This document shows positions 1-9,100 of a stretch of 19,158 nucleotides of DNA, piece after piece. The notes below the pieces were generated by a model that did no database searches, was not told the DNA's origin, and saw only the letters and a program-made list of their open reading frames with translations. The translations under genes and the position numbers were made by a program. Every line of letters starts with the position of its first letter. Position 1 is the stretch's first letter. The stretch is from Azospirillum sp. 47_25 (GTDB lineage Bacteria; Pseudomonadota; Alphaproteobacteria; RF32; CAG-239), in NCBI GenBank assembly GCA_001917125.1, contig MNTU01000031.1, positions 1-19,158 of the forward strand, read 5' to 3'.

Positions 1-87
1 GGCAGCGGCGGTTAGGCCAATGATGATATCTTTGAGCAATAAGATGAAGGTTTGGTCTTCCGCTTTAAGAAACCCCGCCGTTTTCAT
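1..87 (-). CDS. possible N-terminus of a truncated membrane protein gene
   Basis: An open frame on the minus strand runs off the left edge. From the ATG at 87-85 it encodes 29 residues that end in a hydrophobic stretch (FILLLKDIIIGLTAAA). Codon choice (ACC, TTC, ATC, GGC, GCC) resembles the real genes of this window. No Shine-Dalgarno sequence is visible before this ATG, and the ATG sits in the loop of the 70-99 hairpin, which is an unusual place for a start. The frame stays open upstream to another ATG at 135-133, also without a ribosome site, and that version would read through both hairpins. I cannot name a family. It may be a real gene downstream of thrS or a chance open frame. Confidence 0.3.
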   Translation of the reverse strand, partial: MKTAGFLKAEDQTFILLLKDIIIGLTAAA

Positions 88-99
88 CCGGCGGGGTTT
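70..99. terminator. GC-rich hairpin, probable terminator
   Basis: A perfect 11-bp stem (AAACCCCGCCG at 70-80, CGGCGGGGTTT at 89-99) encloses an 8-nt loop. Its composition is like the strong terminator behind yacG at 18301-18327. Read on the minus strand it lies second behind thrS; read on the plus strand it could end a gene lying left of the window. The T-run after the stem is short in both directions. Confidence 0.6.
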
Positions 100-100
100 A

Positions 101-130
101 AAAAAGGAGTTCTTGACAGAACTCCTTTTT
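101..130 (-). terminator. rho-independent terminator of thrS
   Basis: A perfect 13-bp stem (AAAAAGGAGTTCT at 101-113, AGAACTCCTTTTT at 118-130) encloses the 4-nt loop TGAC. Read on the minus strand it lies 74 bases past the thrS stop and the stem ends in a T-run. A/T runs flank both sides, so it can work in both directions. Confidence 0.85.
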
Positions 131-204
131 GACATCTAAAGCTTGGTTGAATACCATAAACTTTATATATTTGGCACAGCGCCCGGCAAATATCCCTGCG
201 GCCG

Positions 205-2136
205 CTATTCGTGTAGATGCGGCATTTGCGCTTCTTCTGCCAGAGCGGCAATAAAATCATCAAGTTTGATAATTTCCTGCTTTTCAGAGCCCAGGCGGCG
301 AACCGCAACAGTGCCGTTTTCTTTTTCTTTGGCGCCGACAACGGCAATAACCGGAATCTTTGCCAGAGAATGTTCACGAACCTTATAGTTGATTTTCTCG
401 TTCCGCAAATCGGTTTTGGCATACAGGCCGGCTTTGCGCAGCTTGTCGGCAACTTCTTCGGCATAACCGTCAAACTCGCTGACAATCGGGCAGACCACAA
501 CCTGTTCCGGCGACAGCCACAGCGGCAGCTTGCCGGCATGGTTCTCAATCAAAATGCCGAGAAAACGTTCAATTGAACCGAACAAAGCGCGGTGCAGCAT
601 AACCGGCTGGTGTTTTTCACCGTCTTCGCCGATATATGAAATGTCAAAACGCTGCGGCAGGTTCATATCCATTTGTACGGTACCGCACTGCCATTCGCGG
701 CCGATTGCGTCACGCAGAATGAATTCCAGCTTCGGACCGTAAAAAGCGCCTTCGCCTTCATTGATTTCATAAGCATAACCGTTGTGTTCCAGGGCATTGG
801 CCAAAGCTTTTTCGGAAATGTCCCAGATCTCGTCGGAACCGATGCGGTAAATGCTGTCCGGTCGGGTTGAAAGATAAATTTTAACATCTTCAAAACCGAA
901 GTCTTTGTAAATGTCTAAAATCAGCTTGATGGTTTTGACACATTCTTCTTCCATTTGCTCCGGCGTGCAGAAAATATGTGCATCGTCCTGAGTAAATTCG
1001 CGAACGCGCATCAGCCCCATCAGTGAGCCGGAAGCCTCGTAACGGTTGACCATGCCGAACTCGGCCACGCGCAACGGCAGGTCGCGGTAAGACTTAATGC
1101 CCTGTTTGTAAACCAGCAGGCCGCCCGGGCAGTTCATCGGCTTAACGCAGAATTGTTTGCCGTCTTCGGTCTTGCCGGAATAGTTATGAGCGCCGTACTT
1201 GTCCCAGTGGCCGGAAATCTCCCACAGCACGCGATCCATAATCCGCGGTGTGGCAATTTCTATATAGCCGTTGTGCTCTTGCCGGTTGCGCATATATTCA
1301 ATCAGCTTGCGGTAAATCTTATAACCCTTGTCGTGCCAGAAAACCGCTCCCGGAGCATATTCCGGCTCAAAATGGAACAAATCCATTTCCTTGCCGAGTT
1401 TGCGGTGATCGCGCTTTTCGGCTTCTTCCAGCATTTCCAGATAGGCCTTAAGGTCTTTTTTGTCGGCCCAGGCCGTGGCATAAATACGTTGCAGCATTTC
1501 TTTGCTTGAATCGCCGCGCCAATAAGCGCCGGCAACTTTCATCAGCTTGAAAGCATCGCCGATTTTGCCGGTTGAGGGAACGTGAGGCCCGCGGCAAAGG
1601 TCGGTAAAGTCGCCCTGACGATACAGCGAGATAATCTCGCCTTCCGGCAGGTCGCTGATGATTTCAGCTTTGTAATGTTCGCCTTTGTCGTTAAAAAATT
1701 TAATGGCATCTTCGCGGGGCATGACAACGCGCTCAAGCTTCTCGTCGCGTTTGACGATTTCATGCATCTTTGCCTCGATTTTTTCAAAATCTTCCGTCGT
1801 AAACGGCTCTTTGCGGGCAAAGTCATAATAAAAACCGTTTTCGATAGCCGGCCCGATGGTAACCTGGACGTCCGGCCACAGTTCTTTAACCGCCTGCGCC
1901 ATAACGTGCGAACAGCTGTGGCGCAAGATGTGTAAACCCTCTTTATCCTTGCCGGTGATGATAGTCACGGTTGCGTCGGTAGTGATAGGAGTGCTTAAGT
2001 CTTGTGTTTTGCCGTTTACTGTAATAGCTAAAGCCGCCTTGGCCAAACCTGCACTAATCTTATTCGCGATGTCAAATCCGTTAACCCCGCTTTCCATCTC
2101 TAAAACACTTCCGTCAGGAAGTTTAATCGCAACCAT
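205..2136 (-). CDS. thrS: threonyl-tRNA synthetase
   Basis: Class II cytoplasmic synthetase that attaches threonine to tRNA-Thr and edits mischarged Ser-tRNA. The 643-residue product has the full bacterial layout. A TGS domain occupies about 1-62. The editing domain follows to about 230 with H73 and H77 (HSCSH) and C181 and H185 (CRGPH). The catalytic core spans about 245-535. Zinc ligands C336 (MNCPGG), H387 (DDAHIF) and H515 (MLHRALFG) are all present. Motif 2 is around RYEASGSLMGLMRVRE and motif 3 around R524 (GSIERF). The anticodon-binding domain fills about 543-637. The start at 2136 is supported by AAGGAA six bases upstream (2143-2148). The gene lies 62 bp behind the glycosyltransferase on the same strand and may be co-transcribed with it. 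A hairpin terminator follows at 101-130. No infC neighbour is visible, and I saw no tRNA-like autoregulatory leader. Confidence 0.98.
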   Translation of the reverse strand: MVAIKLPDGSVLEMESGVNGFDIANKISAGLAKAALAITVNGKTQDLSTPITTDATVTIITGKDKEGLHILRHSCSHVMAQAVKELWPDVQVTIGPAIENGFYYDFARKEPFTTEDFEKIEAKMHEIVKRDEKLERVVMPREDAIKFFNDKGEHYKAEIISDLPEGEIISLYRQGDFTDLCRGPHVPSTGKIGDAFKLMKVAGAYWRGDSSKEMLQRIYATAWADKKDLKAYLEMLEEAEKRDHRKLGKEMDLFHFEPEYAPGAVFWHDKGYKIYRKLIEYMRNRQEHNGYIEIATPRIMDRVLWEISGHWDKYGAHNYSGKTEDGKQFCVKPMNCPGGLLVYKQGIKSYRDLPLRVAEFGMVNRYEASGSLMGLMRVREFTQDDAHIFCTPEQMEEECVKTIKLILDIYKDFGFEDVKIYLSTRPDSIYRIGSDEIWDISEKALANALEHNGYAYEINEGEGAFYGPKLEFILRDAIGREWQCGTVQMDMNLPQRFDISYIGEDGEKHQPVMLHRALFGSIERFLGILIENHAGKLPLWLSPEQVVVCPIVSEFDGYAEEVADKLRKAGLYAKTDLRNEKINYKVREHSLAKIPVIAVVGAKEKENGTVAVRRLGSEKQEIIKLDDFIAALAEEAQMPHLHE

Positions 2137-2198
2137 GTTAAATTCCTTTGTTAATTTAGTTTATTATTTCTGCTGACGCCGGATTGCTCCGAGTCAAC

Positions 2199-3353
2199 TT
2201 ATTGATTATTGAGCAGTTCTTTATAAACTGCAACAGTTTTTTCGCACATAATGTCTTTGGTAAAGTTATCATGCACGTTTTTGATTCCCGATTTGGCGAT
2301 TTTTCTCACTTCGTCGGGAGACAAGTCCAGCGCCCAGTCGATGGCTTCGGCCAAAGACGCCGGATTATTGCTGTAAAAAAACTTTCCGGTAACGCCGTCG
2401 GTAATCGTGTCCAGCGAACCGCCGATGTTTGAGGCTACCACGACTTTCCCCATCGCCTGCCCCTCAATTGAAATGCGGCCGAACGCCTCCGGCTCAATGG
2501 CCGTTGACAGAACCACGTTTGATACCATCATCAGCGCCGAAACGTCGGATGTTTGACCGTAGAAGGCAACCGACCCTTCCAGATGATATTTTTTAACCAG
2601 TTCGCGCAGATATTCGGAGTATTTGACCCGGCCCTGATCCGGCCCCACAATCAGACAGTAAAAATCTTTGTGTTTGAGCAAAGACAAAGCTTCAATCAGC
2701 AAATGCTGGCCTTTCCAGTTGGTCAGCCGGCCGATAAGCAGCAAAACGGGTTTGTCTTCCGGAATGTTATATTCTTTAACGGTTTTGATAATCCGCTCTT
2801 GCGAAACCGTATCCGGATTAAACTTTTCAATATCCACACAGCGGTGAACCAGCCGGATTTTCCCTTCGGCGATTTTATAGTTGCCGAGGATATGCTTTTT
2901 AATATGCTCGGAAATGGCAATAACCCGCTCCCCGTATGTCATAATGCGGTTATACAGCTTTTTAATGCCCCAGGGGCCGAGGCCGTAGGTTCCGTGAAAA
3001 GTCGTCATAAAATGAACGCCGGCGCGTTTGGCTGCCCAATAAGCGCTCCAGGCCGGCGCACGGGAACGGGCATGAACGATGTTAATGCCGTTGTCACGGA
3101 TAAACTGTTCCAGCTTTTTGGCGTTAGCCCGCATTTTGAAAATATTTTTGCTTTTCAGCGGCAGGGTGAGATGCGGCACTTTGGCCTTTTCCAAATCATA
3201 AACCATACGTCCGCCTTGCGAGGCGACAAAATTTTTAATTCCGTGCTGCTGCATGTAAGTGGCGATTTCTACCGTGCCGCGCTCAACGCCGCCCATTTCC
3301 AGCTCCGGCAGAACTTGTAACACGACCGGAGAATTTTCTTTGCTATTTGACAT
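2199..3353 (-). CDS. glycosyltransferase family 4 (GT-B fold)
   Basis: The 384-residue protein transfers a sugar from an activated donor, most likely to a cell-surface glycan such as LPS core; the acceptor cannot be read from sequence. The N-terminal half opens with VVLQVLPELEMGGVERGTVE, the glycine-rich loop of GT4 enzymes. The C-terminal donor-binding half starts near 203 with LLLIGRLTNWKG (R209 and K214 are the conserved basic pair). It contains the E-x7-E motif at E289 and E297 (EPEAFGRISIE), followed by GKVVVASNIGG. There is no signal peptide or clear membrane span, as expected for a cytoplasmic, membrane-associated enzyme. The ATG is at 3353. The nearest ribosome site, GAGG, is about 14 bases upstream, slightly far. 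It is divergent from the hydrolase gene across 48 bp and lies 62 bp ahead of thrS. Confidence 0.9.
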   Translation of the reverse strand: MSNSKENSPVVLQVLPELEMGGVERGTVEIATYMQQHGIKNFVASQGGRMVYDLEKAKVPHLTLPLKSKNIFKMRANAKKLEQFIRDNGINIVHARSRAPAWSAYWAAKRAGVHFMTTFHGTYGLGPWGIKKLYNRIMTYGERVIAISEHIKKHILGNYKIAEGKIRLVHRCVDIEKFNPDTVSQERIIKTVKEYNIPEDKPVLLLIGRLTNWKGQHLLIEALSLLKHKDFYCLIVGPDQGRVKYSEYLRELVKKYHLEGSVAFYGQTSDVSALMMVSNVVLSTAIEPEAFGRISIEGQAMGKVVVASNIGGSLDTITDGVTGKFFYSNNPASLAEAIDWALDLSPDEVRKIAKSGIKNVHDNFTKDIMCEKTVAVYKELLNNQ

Positions 3354-3401
3354 TTTATTGCTACAATCCTCGAAAATGATAAATCAGGGAGTGCTCGTCA
3401 G

Positions 3402-4160
3402 ATGACCGATTACACATTTAAGTCAAACTTTACAACGAAAATTGATTTCCGCCAAGCAAAAACACCAAAAACTAACAGCCTGACCGTGGTTTATATCCAC
3501 GGGCTTTATTCTGACTGCTGGGGTCGCAAACCTGAAAACGTAATGGAGTGGTGTGCTGCCAACGGTGTGAACTTTTTTCGCTTTGAACTGGCCGGGCACG
3601 GTTCCGATTCGGCCCGCTATGAAGAAACGGACGTAAACATCTGGAAAGCGCAGCTGCTGGAAGTGATTGACGATATTGTCAAAACCGACGTTATTCTGGC
3701 CGGATCGTCGTTGGGTGGCTGGCTGAGTCTGCTGGCGGCCTTGGAACGCCCCGAAAAAGTCAAAGGTGTGCTGGGACTGGCTGCCGCACCTGATTTTACC
3801 GCAGATTTGGAAACTTATATTTTTACGCCGGAACAAAAGGAAAAATTATACGGAGAGGGGCGTCTGGAGTTTGTGAATGCTGATTTTACTTATGTTTTTA
3901 CCAGAGCGTTGTTTGAAACCGGCCGGCAGAATATGCTGCTGAACCGGAGCTTGCCGATTAAATGTCCGGTTCATCTGATACAGGGACAAAAAGATGCCAG
4001 CCTTGACCCGAAAAAAGCGTTGAATATCGCCAAATGTTTGGAATCGTCGGAAGTCGTTGTCAAATTGCTGAAAGACAGCAACCATCGGCTGGGCAAAGAC
4101 GAAGATTTGGCTGAAGCCCGCTATTCTCTTGAAGCTCTTGTTTCCCGCGCCGGAAAGTAG
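3402..4160 (+). CDS. alpha/beta hydrolase, possibly ABHD10-like esterase/thioesterase
   Basis: A 252-residue single-domain serine hydrolase without signal peptide, so cytoplasmic. The likely catalytic triad is complete: nucleophile S103 in GSSLGG (residues 101-106), acid D198 in QGQKDAS and H228 in DSNHRLG. The oxyanion region is YIHGLYSD (31-38), and ELAGHGSDS (62-70) follows the third strand. The string SSLGGWLSLL and the following LAAAPDFTADL recall the ABHD10/acyl-protein-thioesterase-like branch common in alphaproteobacteria, but the substrate is unknown. GGGAG in AGGGAGTG lies about 10 bases before the ATG. It is divergent from the glycosyltransferase with a 48-bp shared promoter region. 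No convincing terminator follows: the stretch after the stop has only a 5-bp inverted repeat. Confidence 0.88.
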   Translation: MTDYTFKSNFTTKIDFRQAKTPKTNSLTVVYIHGLYSDCWGRKPENVMEWCAANGVNFFRFELAGHGSDSARYEETDVNIWKAQLLEVIDDIVKTDVILAGSSLGGWLSLLAALERPEKVKGVLGLAAAPDFTADLETYIFTPEQKEKLYGEGRLEFVNADFTYVFTRALFETGRQNMLLNRSLPIKCPVHLIQGQKDASLDPKKALNIAKCLESSEVVVKLLKDSNHRLGKDEDLAEARYSLEALVSRAGK

Positions 4161-4171
4161 CCCTCCCGCCG

Positions 4172-4288
4172 TTAAATCAGGGCAGAAGACTGGTAGATAA
4201 CGATAATTGCATCTGCCACGGTGTAGATGATTGGGATGAGCAGCAAGCTGAATGAAAAAAACGGCTGCGTCTTAATTTTTTTATCTGG
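4172..4288 (-). pseudogene. 3' remnant of a small membrane protein paralogous to 4439-4744
   Basis: A minus-strand frame ending in TAA at 4174-4172 encodes a hydrophobic tail (KKIKTQPFFSFSLLLIPIIY and onward). It aligns with the C-terminus of the neighbouring protein (KKLNRFPCFSFFLSVLPIVY); K-K, P, F-S-F, L, P-I and Y are shared. Directly upstream is the same 83-bp sequence that precedes the intact gene. The region that would encode the first 70 or so residues is absent. The junction falls at an A7 tract: the intact copy has A7 tracts both just before its ATG and inside the gene (IKK codons). The simplest reading is a deletion between two such tracts in a duplicated gene. The leftover frame has no start or ribosome site of its own. 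Confidence 0.55.
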
Positions 4289-4365
4289 TTGTTTGTGTAA
4301 TATATACACAACTTAAAATAAAAGTCATAAAAAGTAAAGCCCATAATTCGAACAAGCCGCAAAGT
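4283..4365. repeat. 83-bp direct repeat, copy A
   Basis: This segment matches 4755-4837 at 76 of 83 positions with no gaps. A further shared TCTTTGG lies just beyond it. It sits upstream (minus strand) of the decayed membrane protein remnant, as copy B sits upstream of the intact gene. The seven differences fall in two clusters, one of them at GTGTAATATATACAC, a near-palindrome in this copy. Confidence 0.9.
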
Positions 4366-4395
4366 GCTCTTTGGATTATGTAAATTATGGGCTTT
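4336..4395. repeat. 13-bp perfect inverted repeat
   Basis: AAAGCCCATAATT (4336-4348) and AATTATGGGCTTT (4383-4395) are perfect inverted copies 34 bases apart. The left arm belongs to the 83-bp repeat; the right arm lies outside it and has no counterpart beside copy B. It could form a hairpin at the end of the 4439-4744 transcript, but lacks a T-run. Confidence 0.7.
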
Positions 4396-4438
4396 CCGTT
4401 AAGAGCTGCCAGCACTCTGAAAACTATCCTAAATATTG

Positions 4439-4744
4439 TCAGAAGATATCAAAAATAAAGATAACAAAGATAAAATATACAATAGGCAATACAGACAGAA
4501 AGAATGAAAAACACGGAAATCGATTTAATTTTTTTATTGAAAACAATAAAATAAAAAAACAAGCGGCAAGCGTCAGACAATGAAAACCCATATAAACTTC
4601 CCGGGCATGCTCAAAGCTGCTTTCCGCCAATATTTTGGCAGCTCCGCCGCTGTAATACACATAAAACGACCTGAGAAAGGCATATAAAATATAAATATTG
4701 GCTAAAAACAGAGGTGTAAATAAAACATATTTAATCGTTTTCAT
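4439..4744 (-). CDS. small hydrophobic membrane protein, unknown function
   Basis: A 101-residue protein with three likely membrane helices: about 5-25 (YVLFTPLFLANIYILYAFL), 52-70 (MGFHCLTLAACFFILLFSI) and 76-100 (FPCFSFFLSVLPIVYFIFVI). A short polar loop (GGAAKILAESSFEHAREV) lies between the first two. I chose the ATG at 4744. A longer in-frame version starting at a TTG at 4834 would translate the 83-bp repeat, which also occurs beside the dead paralogue and looks non-coding. No Shine-Dalgarno sequence precedes 4744, only an A/T-rich stretch. The gene is clearly A/T-richer than its neighbours and is divergent from the efflux operon across about 215 bp. I do not recognise the family. Confidence 0.6.
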   Translation of the reverse strand: MKTIKYVLFTPLFLANIYILYAFLRSFYVYYSGGAAKILAESSFEHAREVYMGFHCLTLAACFFILLFSIKKLNRFPCFSFFLSVLPIVYFIFVIFIFDIF

Positions 4745-4754
4745 TATTTTTTTA

Positions 4755-4837
4755 ATCTGGTTGTTTGTACGATATATGCACAACTTAAAATAAAAAGCGT
4801 AAAAAGTAAAGCCCATAATTCGAACAAGCCGCAAAGT
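4755..4837. repeat. 83-bp direct repeat, copy B (upstream of small membrane protein)
   Basis: Partner of 4283-4365, 76 of 83 identical, same orientation, 472 bp apart. It ends 10 bp before the ATG of the 101-residue membrane protein, so it should hold that gene's promoter and leader. The variable positions include the two sides of GTACGATATATGCAC. Confidence 0.9.
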
Positions 4838-4960
4838 AATCTTTGGTTGTTGTGTCTCTTAAACGAGAGAATTCCGTCTTTCATCGGCCGATACTTGTAA
4901 TCGCAATTAGGATAATTATTTAAAACCCTGAATTAAGCAAATAGTTTAGGGATTAAAACC

Positions 4961-6124
4961 ATGCGTTATAAACAGGAAGCAGAGGAACAGGGGCATAGTT
5001 GGTTTTGGCCGGTAATTATCGTTATCGCGCTGATACTCATTTATTATCTCTATGAAAAACATGCCGGCGGTCTGCATTCCCAAACTCCGGAAAATGCAAC
5101 CGAAACAACGCTGCGGGTTGAAGCGCTGAAACCGGGTGACGTGACATTGGACAAGAAATATATCGGCTATATTACACCGATTAACGAAGTGGCTGTTTTG
5201 CCTTATATTAACGGTTTTCTTGAAAAGGTCACGGTTTCCGGCGGTGAAGAAGTGAAAGCCGGGCAACCGTTGCTAATGATTAAACAGGGAGAATACAAGG
5301 CGCAGGTCGATGCCGCCGAAGCGCAGATTTTGCAGGCCCGGGCAGATTTTGCCAATGCCAAGGTCTATTATGAACGGGTAAAAAAGGTCGGCCCTAAAGC
5401 GATGTCGAAAACCGAATTTGACAATGCCAAGGCCAAATATCTGAGTGCTCAGGCTGCCGTAGCTCAGGCCCGTGCCAATTATAACCTGGCCAAAGTCAAT
5501 TTTGACTATACCGAAATAAATGCGCCGATAGCCGGCATTGTCGGCGAAATGAGCCTGACCCCGGGCGATTATGTGTCTCCCGGCGGACAGCCGCTGTTCA
5601 CGATAATTCAATATGATCCCATTCGTGTTGTCTTTTCGATTACCGACAAGGACTATCTTGAAGAGTTGAAAAGCGGTCCGCTTTTTGCCGAGGACAAAAT
5701 CAAGCTCCGTCTGGCTGACGGAAAGATTTATAACGCTCTCGGTGATTATCAATATGCCGACAATAAGGTTGACCGCTCCACCAATTCCATTGCCGTTTAT
5801 GCCGATTTCCCCAATGCGTCCAAAGCTCTGGTGGCAAATGCCTATGTTGACGTTCTGGTGGAAAAAAATTATCGCAACGTGGTTCTCGTTTCCAAAAAAA
5901 TCGTTACCCTTGATGCCGACGGCGACTATGTCTATCTGGTTAACGGCAATAAGCTGCAGAAGAGCAAAGTGGTGATTCTCGGCGAAAAAGGCGGCGATTA
6001 TGTTTTGCAGAACAACTTTAAAGCCGGGGACTATCTGGTGTTGGACAAGGTCAGCCCGCAGATTGCCTCCACCAAAATTAAAATCAATGTTGTCGGAAAA
6101 ACGTCTGCCGGGGAGAAAGCCTGA
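4961..6124 (+). CDS. RND efflux periplasmic adaptor (AcrA/MexA family)
   Basis: Membrane fusion protein that links the inner-membrane pump to the outer-membrane channel. Of 387 residues, a single N-terminal helix (about 14-31, [17 protein letters not shown]) anchors it; there is no lipobox, unlike AcrA or MexA. The lipoyl half-motifs are at about 79-112 ([20 protein letters not shown]) and 183-215 ([19 protein letters not shown]). They flank an Ala-rich coiled-coil hairpin (113-180). A beta-barrel domain (about 216-305) and a membrane-proximal domain (306-378) follow. AGGG lies 10 bases before the ATG. The stop overlaps the pump start (TGATG at 6122-6126). Upstream, an imperfect inverted repeat (CCCTGAATT at 4926, AGTTTAGGG at 4943) overlaps the ribosome site. 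No regulator gene is adjacent. Confidence 0.95.
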   Translation: MRYKQEAEEQGHSWFWPVIIVIALILIYYLYEKHAGGLHSQTPENATETTLRVEALKPGDVTLDKKYIGYITPINEVAVLPYINGFLEKVTVSGGEEVKAGQPLLMIKQGEYKAQVDAAEAQILQARADFANAKVYYERVKKVGPKAMSKTEFDNAKAKYLSAQAAVAQARANYNLAKVNFDYTEINAPIAGIVGEMSLTPGDYVSPGGQPLFTIIQYDPIRVVFSITDKDYLEELKSGPLFAEDKIKLRLADGKIYNALGDYQYADNKVDRSTNSIAVYADFPNASKALVANAYVDVLVEKNYRNVVLVSKKIVTLDADGDYVYLVNGNKLQKSKVVILGEKGGDYVLQNNFKAGDYLVLDKVSPQIASTKIKINVVGKTSAGEKA

Positions 6125-9100
6125 TGTTTTCGCAGTATTTTATTGATAAGCCGCGTTTCGCCGGCGTTATTTCGATTATTATGATTTTGCTCGGACTGTT
6201 GGCCATAGCTGTTTTGCCGGTTTCCCAATATCCGCAAATTACGCCGCCGCAGATTGTCGTTTCCACCACTTATCCCGGTGCCAGCGCGCAGGTTCTGGTC
6301 GATACGGTTGCCGTACCGATTGAAAATCAGATTAACGGCGTGGAGAATATGCTTTATATGTCTTCAACCTCTGATGACAACGGCAGCTACACGTTGACGA
6401 TTACCTTTGACGTCGGAACCGACCCTGATATTGCTCAGGTTAAGGTACAGAACCGTTTGCAGCAGGTGATGTCACAGTTGCCGGCTTTGGTGGTGCAGGA
6501 AGGCGTTGACGTTAAAACCAGTATGTCCAACATCCTCGGTATGCTGGTTCTGCGTTCGCCGAACAATACTTATAACGATCTCTATCTAAGCAATTTTGCC
6601 TATACCAATATCAAAAATCCGATTTCCCGCATTAAAGGCATCGGCTCGGTTGACATTTACGGCCCGCAGTATTCCATGCGCGTCTGGCTCAACAGCGATA
6701 AAATTGCCGCCTTGGGCATTGACAGCACGACGATAGCCAATGCGATTTCTTCGCAAAACATTCAGGCTTCCATCGGGCAAATCGGCGCCGCGCCCAGCGG
6801 CAAAGATACGCCGATGGTGCTTTCTCTGACGGCCAAAGGGCTGCTGAACACGGTAGAAGATTTTGAAAACATTGTCGTGGCTACCTCAAAAGACGGTGGT
6901 ATCGTTCGCTTAAAAGACGTTTCCCGTATCGAACTCGGGGCTGACAATTACAGCATGAACGCCCATTTTGACAACGCTCCGGCGGTGGTTATCGGTCTGA
7001 GCCAAACGCCGAATACCAACTCGCTGCAGATTATGAATGATGTTAAAAAGGAAATCGAAGCGCTGAGCAAAACTTTTCCCGGAGATATGGAACTGAAGGT
7101 TGCCTACGATTCGACGGATTATGTCCGCGCTTCGATTGCCAGCATTATTGAAACGCTGGTCATTACTTTTTCTCTGGTGGTTTTGGTAACCTACATCTTT
7201 CTCCAGAAAATGAAAACCACGCTGATTCCGCTGATAACCATACCGGTATCGCTGATTGCCACTTTTGCCGTTATTTATGTTTTGGGCTTTGATATTAATA
7301 TTTTAACGTTGTTTGCCATGATTCTGGCTATCGGCCTGGTGGTGGACGATGCGATTATCGTGGTTGAGCGGGTGCAATATCTGATGGTCTATGAGAAAAT
7401 GGACGCTCATGACGCTTCGGTTAAAGCCATGCAGCAGATTGCCAGCGCAATCATTGCCACAACTTTCGTCTTGCTTTCGATTTTTATTCCCGTGGGGCTG
7501 ATGGCCGGTATTACCGGAAAGATATATCAGCAGTTTGCCGTTACGATTGCTACGGCGGTTGTCTTCTCTGCCTTTAACGCTCTGACGCTCAGCCCGTCGC
7601 TTTGCGCCATTTTCCTGCGGGGCGACAAACAGGAAAATCCGCACGGTTTTTTCAAATGGTTTGATGATGTTATAGACTGGTTTAAAGGGCATTATTTAAA
7701 TGTGGTCGGCTATTTTTCGTCTTTTCTCGGCGTGACGGTTATCGTTACGCTGGCGACAATCGGTGTTATCGGTTTGTTGTTTGCCAACACCGCAACGTCA
7801 TTTCTGCCGGAGGAGGATCAGGGAATTATATTTGCCAATGTCCAGCTTGAAGATACGGCGACCATTAATCAGACGAATGAACTTTTGGCGCAAATCAGTG
7901 AACAGTCCATGCAAATCAAAGGGGTTAAATACTTCATTTCGGTTGCCGGCTACTCGATATTGGGCGGCAGCGGCGAAAATGTGGCCTTGGGCGTTATCGG
8001 GCTGGACGAATGGTCGCAGCGCAAAAGCAAAAACCTGTCAATTGAAGCGATAACCGCGGCATTGCGCCGAAAATTTGCCGATAATGAACAGGCCGCAATT
8101 AACTTTTTTGCCCCTCCGTCAATTCCCGGCATCGGCAAAAGCGACGGTTTGTCGCTGGAATTGCTGTCAACCGACGGCAATGCTTCTCCTGCCGAACTTT
8201 ACCGCTGGCTGGAAAAATATTTGGCTGCGTTGAACAAATCGCAGACGGTGGCCTATGCCTTCAGCACTTTTACTTCCGACACGCCGCACGTTTATCTTGA
8301 TGTTGACCGGACCAAGCTTGAGGCTTATGATATAACGGTTTCCGACTTGTTCACCGCTCTTGCCAACAATCTCGGTTCGCGTTATATTAATAACATTACC
8401 TTAAGCGGACAGGTAAATAAAGTTATCATTCAGGCGGACTTTCCTTATCGTCAGAATGTGGCCGATGTTGAAAACCTTTATGTCCGGTCCGGCAGCGGCG
8501 ACTTAATCCGGTTGAAGAGTTTTGCCTCGGTACAAACCAGCATTTCGCCGAAAATTATTTATCGATACAATCAATATACCGACGCCTCCGTAACCGCTCA
8601 GGCCAAACCCGGAATCAGCACCGGCAGCGCCATTGCCGAAATTGCCGAGATTGCCGGCAAAATTCTGCCCAAAGATTATCAGATTTCCTGGACCGGGTTG
8701 AGCCTGCAGGAAGTGGAAGCCGCCGGATTGGCCACCTTTTTGATTATTCTCGCTTTGGTCTTTTGCTATTTGTTTCTGGTTGCACTGTATGAAAGCTGGA
8801 TGCTGGCTTTTGCCGTTATGTTTTCTACGGTGTTTGCGATTCTCGGCGCGCTGGTCGGTTTGCACCTGATGGGGCAGTCGCTGAGTATTTATGCCCAGCT
8901 CGGTTTGATTATGCTGATTGGTCTGGCCGCCAAAAACGCCATTTTGATTGTCGAGTTTACCAAGGCTTACCGTGAGGAGGGAGAGTCTGTTCTTGAAGCC
9001 TCCAAAAAAGGGGCGGGCGAGCGGTTCCGCGCCGTGCTGATGACGGCAATGACCTTTATTCTCGGCGTTTTCCCGATGATTGTGGCAACCGGTGCCGGCG

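Noticed and set aside
1153..1935. Plus-strand open frames opposite thrS (118 and 117 residues)
   Set aside because: Both mirror the conserved thrS reading frame and show no start signal.
2553..3320. 255-residue plus-strand open frame opposite the glycosyltransferase gene
   Set aside because: It lies wholly within a well-supported gene, has no ribosome site, and its protein has no recognisable motif; it follows from the codon use of the opposite strand.
4160..4185. Terminator after the alpha/beta hydrolase gene
   Set aside because: Only a 5-bp GCCCT/AGGGC pairing with a long loop and no T-run.
4745..4834. Upstream extension of the small membrane protein (TTG start, MRLVRIMGFTF)
   Set aside because: The extension is the 83-bp repeat, also present beside the dead paralogue, and there is no ribosome site for the TTG. 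The A copy's similar frame is out of phase with the homologous C-terminal part.
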